Below, piece after piece: positions 10,247 through 22,789 of a stretch of DNA of 64,000 bases. How positions within the stretch are numbered: position 1 is the first letter of the stretch; each line of letters opens with the position of its first letter. This DNA comes from Loripinus fragilis (Eukaryota; Mollusca; Bivalvia; Lucinida; Lucinidae), in NCBI GenBank assembly GCA_964019695.1, contig OZ026524.1:14872309-14936308 (forward strand). The letters run 5' to 3'. The notes beneath the pieces are model-generated. The model was not told where the DNA came from. It made no database searches and was given only the letters and a program-made list of their open reading frames with translations. The position numbers were made by a program, and so were the translations under genes.

Positions 10247-12835
10247 TAAATTCTAAAGGGGGAGTTCCACCCTATATGGAATTTACATAGGGTTCTGCCC
10301 ACGCACAGAATTTTATAAAATTTTGTAGAAAGATTGTCTTTTACATGTGTGTTCTATTTGTGAGAAATTTACCCATTCATCTATTTCAGTTGTTAAAATT
10401 TAAATAATTTTAAGTCTTGAAATTAAAAAAATGGACATCTTAATTAAAAGTGGCCCTAGGCAACAAGATTTTTGATTTTTTAACCAAATTTATTCTCAAC
10501 ATGATGCCTAATGATTTGTAATTATGTATGTACCATACATGTATTTCAATGTATAAAATAAACAAGTCCACATCAAATTTTGTTTGAAGGTACCCCTAAA
10601 TTTAACATTTTGAAAATATTTTAAACAAATTAAATTGTCAATTTTGCCAAGTTGCTGTTCTTGTCAACCTATGAAATTTATATCAAATATGTCCACATAT
10701 GTGTTTATTATAATCATAAAATCTCAAGAAAAAATAAAACCGGTAAAGTGGAGTTTTCTGAATTTCAATCTTAATGGTCAAAATTTTCCAGAATGTAAAA
10801 ATTAAGATTTTATGTAAACTTCCAGCAGTATGCTCAATTTACATAGAGTTCTGCTCTGCACAGGCATAGATCTTGATGATATTATGCAAATTGACTGTTT
10901 GGCTTATAAGTATTTTGTTTTCAATCGCTTTTCATTGGTTGGTTACAATGTATGGTATTGAGTAGTAAGTGATTATAGGGGTACCCTCCAAATCAGCCCA
11001 ATTTGCATCTATCTGAAATCAGAATGTCTATAAATGATAATTATTAGAATAATCTGTGAGTTCTAGCTTATGTGTGCGGTGCACACATTACCATATCTAT
11101 CACATAAATTGTTTAAAATAATGTTTTTTTTAGAATATTTACTCTAATTCAGCTGTACAAATTATATCAAAAATGTTTTGGTTTTAATTATGGTGCCAGT
11201 GTTGCAGTTCTTGTCAACCTTTCCCATTTATATATATATAATTTGACTATATGTATAAGGATACTATTCACAAGATTTGAAGCCCGGAAATATATTTTGT
11301 TTGAATGGTGTCAGAGTCAGATTTTTGTTAAATGAATAAATATTATTGAATTCATCATAAATATTTATGCCCAGTTTTACAGAATTGTTTAGTATGTCAG
11401 CATTATGATTATGAAATCATTTGAGAATCAAATTCAAAATTCTATAACCACGATGGAAATAACAGCACAAAAGACTGTTTCACCTCGTCTAATGCCAGAT
11501 GTTCAGTATGTATACATTCAAAAATTCGCTAAGTGTTTCTTAATATTTGAAAATCCATTTATAATCTTAAGAAGTATCATTTTTATTTTCGTCAACTCTA
11601 TTTCTATTTATTGGAGCAGTTTTAAAGCTTTTGTTGGAATATTAATGATTTTAAATGGGGTTTATGATAAGTATTTTTGGATACACTTTTGAAATGTTTG
11701 GCGGATAGAACTTAATGCAGGAGAAATAACCACAATCAATACAAATTAAGATACAAGGCAATTCAAATAAGATTCTGTAAACCATTCATTAAAATGTACA
11801 CATTGAGTGACTAAGGGACTGCAAAATAAAGATGCTATTTAAATAATGTGGGAAAACGGATCATTCCAGAATAGAAACAAACTATAAAGTTTTACAACTT
11901 AAGACTCAGTTTCACTCAGTTTCTGCATGACACTTAATGGAAAGTGCTGCAGCTCTTATGCCTCCTAGCCTCCTAGCACTGGCTTAAATTGTCTTCTACT
12001 TTCTGCTGAAACTAAATATTCCAGAAGGAACAGAATATGAAAATACAACACTTTATCATTGTACAGGGGAAAGTTTAACCAATACAAAGACAGCTGGTGT
12101 GAAATCCAAGTTCTTTGAAAAGTGCTGCTGACAAAAATGCCAGTTTTATGCTATTGAATTAGCTAAAACTTCTGACACCAAAATTATTTTGGACCTAATT
12201 TGGATGAAGACACTAAATAGTGATAGTCAATGCGTTTTAAGAATAATACTGGTGGAAAAACTGCGGTTTGTAAGAGCTAACTGGAATATTTTATTTGAAA
12301 TCACTTAAGAATCAAAACTGACTTAACTCATTTCATGCAAATTATAACACTTTTACCGGTGTGCAAATTTTATGAAAATTTACATGCATAAAGAAGATGT
12401 ACTTGACCTACTTTTCTGAAAAAATTTTGGGTTGACAAAAACTGGAACATGGTAAATATTAGGACAGAATCCCCTATAGACACTAACTTTAGTGCTCAAT
12501 ATGGGGATAAATCAAATTTTGATGGGTCAGAAAAAAATTATTTAGGTGTATTCATATACATTAATGGTAGTAAGGTATACCCTGGGAAGTCTTCTTTCAT
12601 ATTCCAATTAAGGAATGTAGCAGTCAATAATGTTAATGATTTGAGACTGATATTTAAAAGGTCATATATTAGTACAAATAGGGTGTACATCAAGGTGCCC
12701 CCCTGTGGCCTAACAGCCATCGAGGAATGAAATAATTTCATTTTTGTAGTTGTTATAGCGTAGGTATTCAACATACAAAATATTATGAAAATCCATGCGT
12801 GGGCAGATTTGGAACTCCCCCTTTCCTAGAATGTA
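10247..12835. mobile_element. 2.6-kb TIR element of unassigned superfamily
   Basis: The left end (ttctaaagggggagttcca, then tctgcccacgcacagatttt-like sequence) reappears inverted at 12780-12835 (gcgtgggcagatttgg, aactccccctttcctagaat). The flanking duplication could not be fixed. Internally, 'ttacatag(g/a)gttctgc' is repeated at 10285 and 10848. Two small open frames (11405-11692 and 12449-12730, about 95 codons each) are not recognised and may be chance or relics of an unknown protein. Confidence 0.65.
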
Positions 12836-12850
12836 AAGCGAATTAAACAC

Positions 12851-13068
<218 letters not shown>

Positions 13069-13128
13069 TGCTCCTTGTTAAATGACACATATATGTACGT
13101 CTTTTTTTTCATGTTCGCATTGTATGTA

Positions 13129-14482
13129 CGAGGGTCATTTGGAAAGTTCTTAGCATGGCATCATAACTCCACAATGCGTTGATAAAATGCTATCAAATAA
13201 TATATTTTTGGAAACTAGAATTCAACGGCTACTTGATGGTTTATTTTTTGTCGAAAAAGGACTTGGCTTGCCCGTGCAGCGCATGCTCAAAATGAGTAGG
13301 GGTTTGTATACTGGCGGACATTTTAAGCAAAATACTTGGAAAAAAAAACGAAGGAAAATTGGGGACCTTATTTGCGATCACGGTTTGACAAATTAACGAC
13401 TTGGTGCCGAATTATTTTTCGTTAAAATATATTATGCGATCACTGCTTGCACCACTACCACCTTTAAATTCAGAAAATGTTGACTAATAGGGAAATGGTA
13501 AACTTTCAAAAATGGGACTTTTTTTTCGAATTTTCTTTTTACTTTTACTATAAATTGTGTCACTACAGAAGCATGAAAAATGCCTAATGAGTATATGTTT
13601 TGCTTTATTTGTAGCGAACAATGAATAAACACCATTTCGTTGCGCAAAAAGTATGGATTGTTTACTTCTGTATTCAAAAAAGTTATTCCTAATAACACTA
13701 CCCCAACTTTTCAAGAAGTGGGTGGGGTAACTTAACCCATCACATTTTGTCGATGTCATAAGAGCTCCTCATGGTATCGTGTTAATCAACACAAAATTAA
13801 TTGATTTCTACTCTCAAGGTGTTTTTACTTTTTTGTTTGCCACGATTTTCAATTGAAATGAACCAGAACATCAACTTATAGCTAAACTTACTCTGCCCCA
13901 TGGAAAGATTATGCGAGTTATCTTCCCTTTGTTCTAGTTTACAAAATTTATTTTGGTTTCAATATAAAGAGCATAAAGTGTGCTTGATAAATATACCAAA
14001 CGCACAGCATTTTTAAACTACTGTCGGTTATATATTTTCAAAATATGTGCATTTTGACATGCGATTTTTAGTCGAAAAATTTAGCACACTGCTTTGCTTT
14101 CTATGTGGTTTAGGTATTGCTGCTCCGGTATTTAGTTATAAGAAACATCCAACTCGGTCATCAATAGTATAATAACTGTACCAGGTTGTGGCCTACCAAA
14201 TGGTACACAATTATCTAATTTCATGAACTATTGTAAATGTTCTGCACACTTTTCAAAAGGTAAAATGTTATCTTTTCAACTGAAAGTTTTGCGTTTTCCA
14301 GTATACAAACAGTACATGTATTCACAATAATATTTTTCGTATCTGCATTATGATATCCTCATGAAATTTGTGCCATAACATAGAAAAAAGATAGCTCTTT
14401 AAAATGATACCAAACATGATAGGGTTTGTAAATTTGTCACTGAGATAAAAGACCGTGCTAAGAACTTTCCAAATGCCCCTCG
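13129..14482. mobile_element. Mariner-like element, degenerate (1.35 kb)
   Basis: The termini CGAGGGTCATTTGGAAAG and, inverted, CGAGGGGCATTTGGAAAG match over about 28 of 30 bases, and TA flanks both ends (13127-13128, 14483-14484). The length is that of an intact mariner (about 1.3 kb), but all frames are closed and no transposase motif could be read, so it is either very decayed or a non-autonomous derivative. Confidence 0.85.
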
Positions 14483-14559
14483 TATATTTGCCGATGTAGG
14501 CTAGAAACATGATTTTATGTTTAAGGCTGAATAAAGGTATTTGTATTTGTAAATACATT

Positions 14560-15000
14560 TAAGGGCAATTTCGGGTAATTCTCATGCGCAACATTCCTGC
14601 GTCGACAATCAGGAATAGTTTCTGGGTCCCGTCTTTCCGAACTTTTACGAATTCGGACCAATACAGTTTTCAGATAGTCTTATGTCAGATGGATATTTCC
14701 ACATTTTCTTGACAGACGAAAGTAAATAAAATGTGTCTTAAATATCAACTGACTCTTTATCAGAACTGATCGTCTCAGTTACAAATACAAATCAATAGAA
14801 CAACTATTTTAGCTTATTATTTAGGAGTTAGGTTATTTTCAGAAAATTGGTCAAATACTGAAAACTTTAATGTAAGATTGAGCATGGTAAAATGACAGTC
14901 CATGTAAAACAAACTGTTTGCAAAGTTTTGAGAGAAAAAAAAATGAAGAAGGCTTTGTCGAGACTTGTTCTTCTCCATGGTGTATTTGATTATGTGTACT
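14560..15000. other. Gene-free AT-rich stretch
   Basis: I see no coding region, recognisable repeat or RNA here. The segment separates the mariner-like element from a palindromic MITE. Confidence 0.4.
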
Positions 15001-15008
15001 CATATTAA

Positions 15009-15240
15009 GTACTGTATTGCCAGCCAAAAGTGACAGTGGCGTAATGCTTTGTTTACAAAGTTATTATGGACTTATCATCGATATATCACTTGTATATTAA
15101 TCCTATCCACAGGATAGGATTAATACACAAGTGATCTATCGATAAGCGTTAGCTCAAATGGAGTGTACAAGTTAAATTTTACTTAACAATTGTAAACAAA
15201 ATAGTACGTCACTGTCACTCTTGGTTGACACGACAGTACC
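15009..15240. mobile_element. Palindromic MITE, family D, copy 1
   Basis: The left arm (gtactgtattgccagccaaa, agtgacagtggcgt) pairs with the right arm (acgtcactgtcactcttgg, ttgacacgacagtac). The centre is a perfect inverted repeat 'taatcctatcc-acaggataggatta'. The same family is found at 34735-35170, where the right arm has been amplified. Confidence 0.8.
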
Positions 15241-15589
15241 TCACTCATTTCAAAAGTTAGATGCTCTCAATCGGTATCCGCAACAAAGGCTTCTGTATAC
15301 AACTAAATATACGTGTATTTAACTATACATTTTTCGGTAGGAAAATAAAGCTACATGTAGTTTATGCTTTTATTATATACAAAGTAATTATGTACAGGGA
15401 ACTATTATTGATTATATAATGCATATTTTAAAAAAGCTGTATTTCACAGCCTTGAAAATATAAAAAGCTGTATTTCACAGACGTGAAAATATAGAAAAAA
15501 GCTGTAATTCACAGCCGTGAAAATATAAGTTGTATTTCACGGGTGGAATTGGATGTCCTCTGTTTTCTCCATTGACTTCATTGAGCCCA

Positions 15590-15860
15590 CTTCAGAATTT
15601 CAAACGCCTGTAACTTTCTTATTACAAAGTGTGGAAATTCATTTTCTTAGTTAGATCGCAAGAAAATTTTGGTAATTACTGTTTGGGGATTTGCTGAAAT
15701 TTTTACTTTCTCTACTCCTGCTCATATGGTTCCAGTTTTGGCCGACATTGCACGTTGATGCAATATCATCATTAATATGACGTAATGTGCGAACGTGTAT
15801 GACGTCATTTAGTGCAAAATATCTGTCACGCTTAAAATTGTATATAATTAAAAGAAAATT
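15590..15860. repeat. Dispersed repeat, family E fragment
   Basis: 'aatttcaaacgcctgtaactt' followed by 'cattttcttagttaga' recurs in altered form at 30290-30590, 37950-38040 and 59155-59300. All are fragments without long frames. Confidence 0.5.
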
Positions 15861-15865
15861 CAAAT

Positions 15866-16011
15866 GTTTGGAATGAATATGCCATTTATTTCATCTCATG
15901 AAGCGAGAAAATGTATATTTCATTCGTCGTATTTCATTCGTGGCTTCGCCACTCATGAAATATGCATTTTTCGCTTCACTCGATGAAATAAATGGCATAT
16001 TCATTCCAAAA
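15866..16011. repeat. Foldback (inverted repeat, ~55-bp arms)
   Basis: 'tttggaatgaatatgccatt' at the left is exactly inverted at the right (aatggcatattcattccaaa). The arms continue through 'tatttcatc...gaagcgagaaaa' and the loop is 'gtggcttcgccac'. A minus-strand reading frame across it is a palindrome artefact. Confidence 0.85.
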
Positions 16012-16104
16012 ACTTGAATATCCTCTATGTTGTACACTGTAAAAATAGTGCAACTTGATACAAAATGTATTGACAGCTGAACTGTCATTGATCTTGGTGT
16101 AACC

Positions 16105-17365
16105 GTTCAACTGCAATCGGAACTGCCTCGACCAATTCCGTGGAATTCCGTGGAATCAGACCTCGGATGTACATCGAAGATCTACTTTGATAACGTGACG
16201 CCGACGTTACAGAAACAATACCAACACAATAACAAGTGTCATTGCAGCATAAACGGTTATAAATGTAATTAAATATGTTTGTTTTTTTTCAATAAAATAT
16301 CGCTATAGCTTGAAAAATCATCGATTGAAAAATCATAAACTTCTTTTATTCCGTTACGAGGGTCATCCAATAATAAATGAGACTTTCTTCATAGCCTGAA
16401 AGTCTTTGTGTGCATTTAGTTAAAATTCGCCACAATAATAGTATGACATCTTAGCAATTCAGGAATAGAAACAATATGTTTGTGATTTATTAGTTGTAAC
16501 GGGATGTTTTGTGGAAGGACTTGAAGACGCATGGCCACGTTTATATTATTTTTGACATACCCATGGCAATTCAAAGTCTTTTATTTTCGATCACAGATAT
16601 AATTTAACCAATTGATATCATTTCTTCAACTGAACAATCTTAGTGTTACATAACATTATATAAAAGAACAGCCAAATATACATATCCTTTATTTTGGTTG
16701 CCTAGCAACCAATTTGCTCGATTATTTTTATAAACACACTACTTTGCGTTGCTATGGTAACTATGTTAGCGATGTATATGCTACAAAAGGTATGGTTATG
16801 TACAGCTGATTATAATTAAGGTTACATGAACAAAAAAATGTTCACTTTAATTGCCTTAGTCTATTTAATATTAGCTTTTAAAGTCAAAAGGTCAGAAAAA
16901 AAATCCTGATATTTCTTGAAAACTTGATTTTTAAATCTTTGTTTCCATGGTAATAGCTGAAGACTCTGGAACATTACTTTCTCCTATTTGTTATAGACAG
17001 AATGCATGAGCATATTCAAGTATTAGTAGAAAAGTAAACTATACATCTCAATCTGTTGCTATGGTGACCACCTATAGTGAGCTGTCCACGTGTGTTTGCC
17101 TAGTCTTCTAATGTTGCCTAGCAACAAAAATTGGAACTATGCAACACGTCGAATATGGTACATGTGGACAGCCAAAATGACGAACAAGCATTGAACGAGA
17201 TTACATAAGTCTAGCATGTAAATTCACTGCGCTATTGAAAAAGTCTCATTCTTTATTGGATGACCCTCGTAAAACGTTTCGGGCAATCACATAAAGCCTT
17301 TTTATCCTAACATACATCCGAGGCTTGGTTCGAATTGAGCCGAAGTTTTCCGATTGCCTTCAGCT
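16105..17365. mobile_element. Host foldback element split by a mariner-like insertion
   Basis: 'gcaatcggaactgcctcgac...cctcggatgta' (16111-16172) is matched inverted by 'tacatccgaggc...ccgattgc' (17311-17358). The element at 16357-17269 lies between the arms and evidently inserted into it. Confidence 0.6.
16357..17269. mobile_element. Mariner-like non-autonomous element (0.9 kb) with X-box motifs
   Basis: The termini CGAGGGTCATCCAATAA are inverted at both ends with about 33 of 38 bases matching, and TA flanks are at 16355-16356 and 17270-17271. At 913 bp it is too short for a full transposase and none is visible. Inside are palindromic 'gttgcctagcaac' sites (16699-16711, 17113-17125) and related 'gttgctatggtaac' and 'gttgctatggtgac' sites. 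Confidence 0.85.
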
Positions 17366-18064
17366 GCTTTAAAATCTATGTTCTGTTCGATTGTTTTGAT
17401 TCTGAGAATAAATAGAACACTAGCCGATAGAGATTTATGTTTTCATTTATGACTGGAGAAATGGCTTCAAGTCTAAGCTGCTAAGCTGCCACCTCTTTTG
17501 TGCGAAGTCACTCCTGTTTAACATGTTATAAGTAACGTGACTATTTGCATATAGTTTCAGTAGACTGTGGTTGAAACATATGTGAACTAACTGTATTTTG
17601 AAATTATCAGCTAATCAAATAGTTTTATCTAATCAAAAATGTGATTGTCATGTGTTTTCTACACTTGATATATATTTATAAATATTCACAAAAAGCCCTG
17701 AAAATGTTATCTATCCCATTCTCAGGCAAGCATGTGAGAATTTTCTATCATTTTTACATTGTATCTCACATGCCCGTACCAGCCCGTGGAAAAGATAAAA
17801 AAAATGTCGCATGTCGATCCGTGACGGAATGTTAAAATAACGTCACCATGTCACAAATATGTCGCATCTCAGCGTATTCGGGATTCTTTACTGGAAGCTT
17901 TTCATGTGTTTTCTAATAAAGATAAGCTATTTTGCTTTGAGCAAGAAAAAAAATCCATAATTTGTGTGAGGATGGGATAGAAAAATTTGTCTCTCGCGAT
18001 CACCATTTGTCATCACTCTGCAAGCCTCGTGATGCTAACCGGTGATCCTCGGAACAGATTTTTC

Positions 18065-19365
18065 GGAAATACTTTAATATAGTGGACCTATGTGGAATCC
18101 TGCCATATAAGAGGATGTGTCCACACTTGTGTGGTCGAATTATATACAACTGTATCTCATCTCCATTTTTATACTACAATCAATACGCCTGGGTCCAAAT
18201 ATCGTTTGTAATACTCAGTTAAATCAGGCAAGGGTCAGTGTTTTTTCACGGTTGATGTCGGTCATTTCAATTTCTCAATGAAAATGCAAGCGTCTTTCAA
18301 ACATCGATCATGTCTTGGGGAGTTATGCTGTAAAACTCCCCAACAATTATTCGTCTTCTTGAAGATGTATCCATAGACAGGCATTTATAACAGAAATGCT
18401 GTTTATTCCGTATTGGTTACATTGACGGAATAAAATGCATTTTATATGAAAACATTGTTTTCTTAAGAAATGTGGAATCATCTCTATATAGAGATGCAAC
18501 CAGATTTTTGGTCCAGACTAAATAATTGTTTTCTTAGGAAATGTGGAATCATTCCTATATAGATATGCTTCCACATTTCTTGAGAAAACAATTATTCAGT
18601 CTTGGCCAAAATCTGGTTACATCCCTATATAGAAACGATTCCACATTTCTTAAGAAAACAATCATGCACTCTGGGCCAAAAATCTGGTCACATCTCTAGA
18701 TATAAATGCATCCACATTTCTTGAGAAAACAATTATTCAGTCTTTGCCAAAAATCTGGTTGCATCTCTATATAGAAATGATTCCACATTTCTTAGGAATA
18801 CAATGTTTTTATATCAAAATGCGTTTTTCCGTCAATGTAACTTATACGGAATGAACGGCATTTCTGTTATCGATGCCCCTCTATGACTCGGCACCCTTTA
18901 ATCTTGTGAGAGATACTGGGGAGTTCGCGACAATAGCAAGTGTTATCCAGGCGCTTTTTATCTACTTTTCTACCGAAATGGCCGACTTGTCAACAAGATT
19001 CACCGTAGTGAAGGATTTGTGCATTTTATGCTGTGAGAACCTTTTTATTGCAGAAAACACGGAATGGGTATCATTTATAATCATTGCCCAATCGTTCCAA
19101 GACCTAATTTCCAAAGTGCATAATCCCAGAGGCTTGCACGTGTGTTGGAAATGATCATGTACACTGATGCGCGATGAAGCGAAAATTGCGTTGACCCCTA
19201 TGAAGTTTAAAGGCCTCGATAATCACTTTATACGAGAATATAGCTATTATTATTGGTCTTTCTGTGTAGTTAAGATGTCAAAGTTTATTTTGATACCACA
19301 TTTGTATGGATACATCCTCTTATAAGGCAGGATTCCACATAGGTCCACTATATTAAAGTATATCC
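18065..19365. mobile_element. hAT-like non-autonomous element with 8-bp TSD
   Basis: The terminal inverted repeats start GGAAATACTTTAATATAG (left) and GGATATACTTTAATATAG (right, inverted) and match over about 57 of 60 bases. GATTTTTC occurs immediately outside both ends (18057-18064 and 19366-19373), an exact 8-bp target-site duplication, characteristic of the hAT superfamily (P elements also make 8 bp). The element is 1301 bp. A 93-codon open frame (18873-19154) resembles no transposase I know. A 71-bp array lies inside. Confidence 0.88.
18375..18870. repeat. 71-bp repeat array arranged as a large palindrome
   Basis: 'ccacatttctt(g/a)agaaaaca' plus 'ggccaaa(a)atctggt(t/c)(a/g)catc' repeats in direct orientation starting at 18571, 18641, 18712 and 18783. 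Two inverted units lie at about 18450-18560. Outer arms (gcatttataacagaaatgct, 'attccgtat', 'attgacgga') pair across the whole block, so single-stranded DNA or RNA could fold into one long stem. Confidence 0.85.
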
Positions 19366-19452
19366 GATTTTTCTATCCCGCCCACACCTCCATGATGTAT
19401 TCTTATTAATCCCAAGTCTTTGACCAGGAATGTATTATAGGACGTTTTGGTT

Positions 19453-19985
19453 ACTGTAAAGGCGGCACCTCATGAATGCGTACTTAGGACTGGTCCACCA
19501 TAGACATAGGTAAAAGCTGAAAATGAGGCGTGGTTTTATTCAAAAGTAAATTATCATCTTGCGCCATTACCTCAGTATAGACGCATGTCCTTAAAACGTC
19601 AGCAAAATGACTGCATCTGAAAATGTCTGAAAACATAAGCATAATGGCAAACATTGTGGACCCAGATCAGACTACTCCTACAGGAGCAGTCTGATCTGGG
19701 TCCACACTGTTTGTCTATGAGGCTTCAAATATTTTAGTGGACGACAAAAACATTGCTTTTGTGATTTTGCGCTATAAGGGTTAATGAATGTGAGCGGTTA
19801 GGATTTTCATGAAATGCACGCACGTTTGCACGGCCCAAACAACTTATTAGTTCTTCACCAAATTATAAATAGAACCTGATTTCCCCAGTTTAGCAGATGT
19901 AATAGTCGAACCACGCCCATATATGAAGATTAAAGTTACCGCCTTTACAGAGAGCAAAAAGTTCTATTATATCAATCACAGGTAA
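19453..19985 (+). mobile_element. Hairpin MITE, family B, copy 3 (complete)
   Basis: It starts actgtaaaggcggcacct and ends accgcctttacagagagc, giving 13-bp inverted ends (CTGTAAAGGCGGY). The palindrome is at 19661-19703. It begins about 35 bases after the foldback of family F ends. Confidence 0.85.
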
Positions 19986-20163
19986 CATGCACACCTCTGG
20001 CACCAAGAAGCAGAAACACTAGAATTTAAAAACAAAATTATTACAGTAAGACATGTGTAAAACGGCCACACTCTAAAAGACCACAAATTGATTTCTAAGA
20101 CCAATTTTCGCTTAATACAGGTCAAAAGAACAATATGGTTAAGTGGGCTGTTGGCGTTGTGAT

Positions 20164-22346
20164 ACAGTAAAACCTGTGTAAAACGCCCACTCTCAAAAAG
20201 ACCGAAAATTGGTTTTCAAGACAAATTTTCGCTTAATGAAGGTCATTAAAGAATGATCCATTCTGCAATACTTTCGACATTCATTAGGCACATCCGTTCG
20301 AAAGAGATATATTATGTCGGTCCAAATATAATATCTAATTCGAAATAACATACCTTAATCGAGATATAACATACTATATTTCAACTTAGATATAATATCT
20401 CCTTCGAGATACATATAACTCTACATCCAGATATCTATATTTCATTTGAAATATTATATCTAAAACGACATATATGTTTAGGCTATTTCAATTAACTTGA
20501 TATTTTAAGGCGTTTATATCAGATGCGACAAGACAGTTCACTGACATACATTTTGAAGACAGTTCACCGACAGATTTGAAGACAGTTCATCGACATACAG
20601 TGTTGCGAGCTCTGTGCGCTCGAGCAGCAAAATCTATCTGTCTTTCTGCCTGCTTGTCTGTAACAAAACTACCTTAACATAAGCCTTTTTGTATCGATAT
20701 CAACGTTAAGCTAAATCGTATTTAAGAAATAGATCAGCTCTTGCAGTGAATTGTTGAGTAATAATTCATTGTTTGGAGGTCAGTTGTAAAGAAGATAAAA
20801 TCACGATCGCTCTAGAGCTGATCTATTTCGATTCGAACACGCAATAAACGACGAAAACACATTGAAGTCTTCAGCTTCTTCCAACTTTCCGCCATTGCAC
20901 TGAAGAAATCCAGCACTAGTTGAACTGTTTCGCATGTATGTTGATATGTATTTGTAAAGTCTTTCAAGTTACACCGTCTAACGTAATGACTGGCGTCATT
21001 TTGCAGTGGACATTGACGTCAGCTATAGCGCGCGCTTTCCTCACGCTTTCAAAACTGCGACTTTGTTGTTTCATAACACGATTTTTTAGCATTGGCTTTA
21101 GGCGAGGTGTGTTCGAATTAATACTAAAATACTTTAGTTGCGTGGAAGTTTTTTGTGTGTGCGCTATTTGACCAGATATTTGAAATGATAGGTCTGATTA
21201 ATCAGCGTAGACCCGCCTCAGCCTGCTCTTGAAAGAGCAGTCTGATCAGAGTTTACACAAATTGCCTCTCCATCGCAACATTAACATGCCTCTCTCGTAA
21301 AGCTAGTGAGTGTAAAGGTCTCAGACGTTGTCGCCACAGTGAGCGCGCGCGCGTGCGTGTGTGCGGTGAGGGTGGTGGAGGGGGGGGGGCAATAACCAAA
21401 AAAAAGAGCTTGTTGTTTGTTCGATGTTCGATGTCATCAACATTGTAGCAATAAATGATCATAAATGGCAATATCTTCATACAGTTTATTTGTTTCGCGA
21501 GCGGGCTAAATCTATATGATGGTCAGTTATTTATACATGTACAATTCCATGTTCACATAATGAAACTAGCATATGTATGTTCCTAGAATATGCGTTTGAC
21601 GATATTCTAACGACAGTTCATACTTCAGAAAGTGAAATCAGCACTGGCTGGTCCCAGTAGATATTGCATTTCTTGCATATGCATCAACAGGGACGTTTCT
21701 AGATATTCCAAATCAAATTAATCATAATTTGTGGGGTTCGTAAGGCTATTAGCATAATTGAAAACCTTAACATTGAATGTACTCTTACGGATTCGCCACA
21801 ATCTTCTTTCCCAATTTTATTCACAACCTATACGAAAAAATTGCGAAACCTGTAGATTTTATTCGGTGCCTGTAATGTAATGACGGACCAGGGTGATGTA
21901 TCCAGGTTTCAAACAACGTGACACACAATGTGTCGGGTGGAATATTTGAAACGTTATTTGGATTTACTTCAGCATTGGAGGACGAGAACTTTCGACACTA
22001 TTTTGTATAAAATTTCCCTGGTGAACTTACCCATGACGCTGGCTTTTTTGTAGGTATAAATTGTTTCTTTCGAATTCAAAATCTCGCGCAATGCGCAAAT
22101 CGATACCAGACTGCGCATGACGCAAGAAAGACCACGTGTGCGGATTGAGAAAAAACAATATTTCGATCGAAATATATGGGATATGTCGATTGACATAGCA
22201 TATTTCGTTCTGGATATATTACAAGTGTAATATCTAGATCGACATATTATATCTCGTTCGAACGGATGTGCCTAACTGACTATTAGTCGTTAAGATCTTT
22301 CTTTTGTCTTTTTTGATTGGCCGTTTTTACACAGGTTTTACCGTAT
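20164..22346. mobile_element. Palindromic MITE, family C, copy 2, split by insertion
   Basis: The left piece (20164-20286, acagtaaaacctgtgtaaaa) and right piece (22273-22346, ending acacaggttttaccgta) are the two arms of the family intact at 23691-23896. The two pieces are separated by the element at 20287-22272. A further arm-like fragment at 20041-20130 lies just upstream, with the shared spacer 'caatatggttaagtgggctg'. Confidence 0.82.
20287..22272. mobile_element. TA-flanked TIR element (2.0 kb) with GATATATTATGTCG-type ends
   Basis: GGCACATCCGTTCGAA begins both ends in inverted orientation, followed by gagatata(t/a)tatgtcg. TA is present on both sides (20285-20286, 22273-22274), and joining the flanks restores the host MITE. 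The subterminal 200 bases on each side hold many variants of 'gatataatatctcgttcgaa' in both orientations. No transposase is visible. A GC-rich microsatellite-like tract (gcgcgcgcgtgcgtgtgtgcgg, then a G run) lies at 21343-21390. Confidence 0.82.
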
Positions 22347-22789
22347 TCATTTTGACAAGCAATTATCAAACAACTTTCCTCTGTGAGGAAAGGACCCAAA
22401 CTATAAAGCATATGAACCATAGAAAGCAACACCATACTCATCTCCAGACAAAATCTTGTAAATATAGCAGTAAAAAGAAATACTGAAATAAAACTAGACA
22501 TTTATGCAGCATTGTTTACCTGAATAATCTGGCAACATTAATATAAACCAATGAGAAACTATTTATTTTCAACATGACAGTTTGTACATTTGTTAAAGGG
22601 TAAACCTGCAAGCATGTTGTAAAATAAGAAATCTGTGCATTATTAATCCACTGTTTGTACATTCACGGGGATACATGTAATTATAACTTACAATTTATCC
22701 TAGGATTGACATTCTTATCCAATAAGCTACATGTATGTTATTTTAAGCTAACATTTGCGGACTGTTCATTTATGTATTAGAAATCGCCC

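Larger units (their letters stand above)
17705..19420 (+). mobile_element. Foldback family F, copy 1, split by an hAT-like element
   Basis: The left portion (to 18064) carries the family body (gatccgtgacg, 'gtcgcatctcagcgtattc') and 'gggatagaaaaat...gtctctcgcgatcacc'. The right portion starts again at 19366 with gatttttctatcccgcc. Together they restore the foldback seen whole at 33640-33990. Gap and duplication are explained by the insertion at 18065-19365. Confidence 0.85.

Noticed and set aside
18873..19154. 93-codon frame inside the hAT-like element as a transposase remnant
   Set aside because: No hAT dimerisation or catalytic motif is visible and the frame is short.
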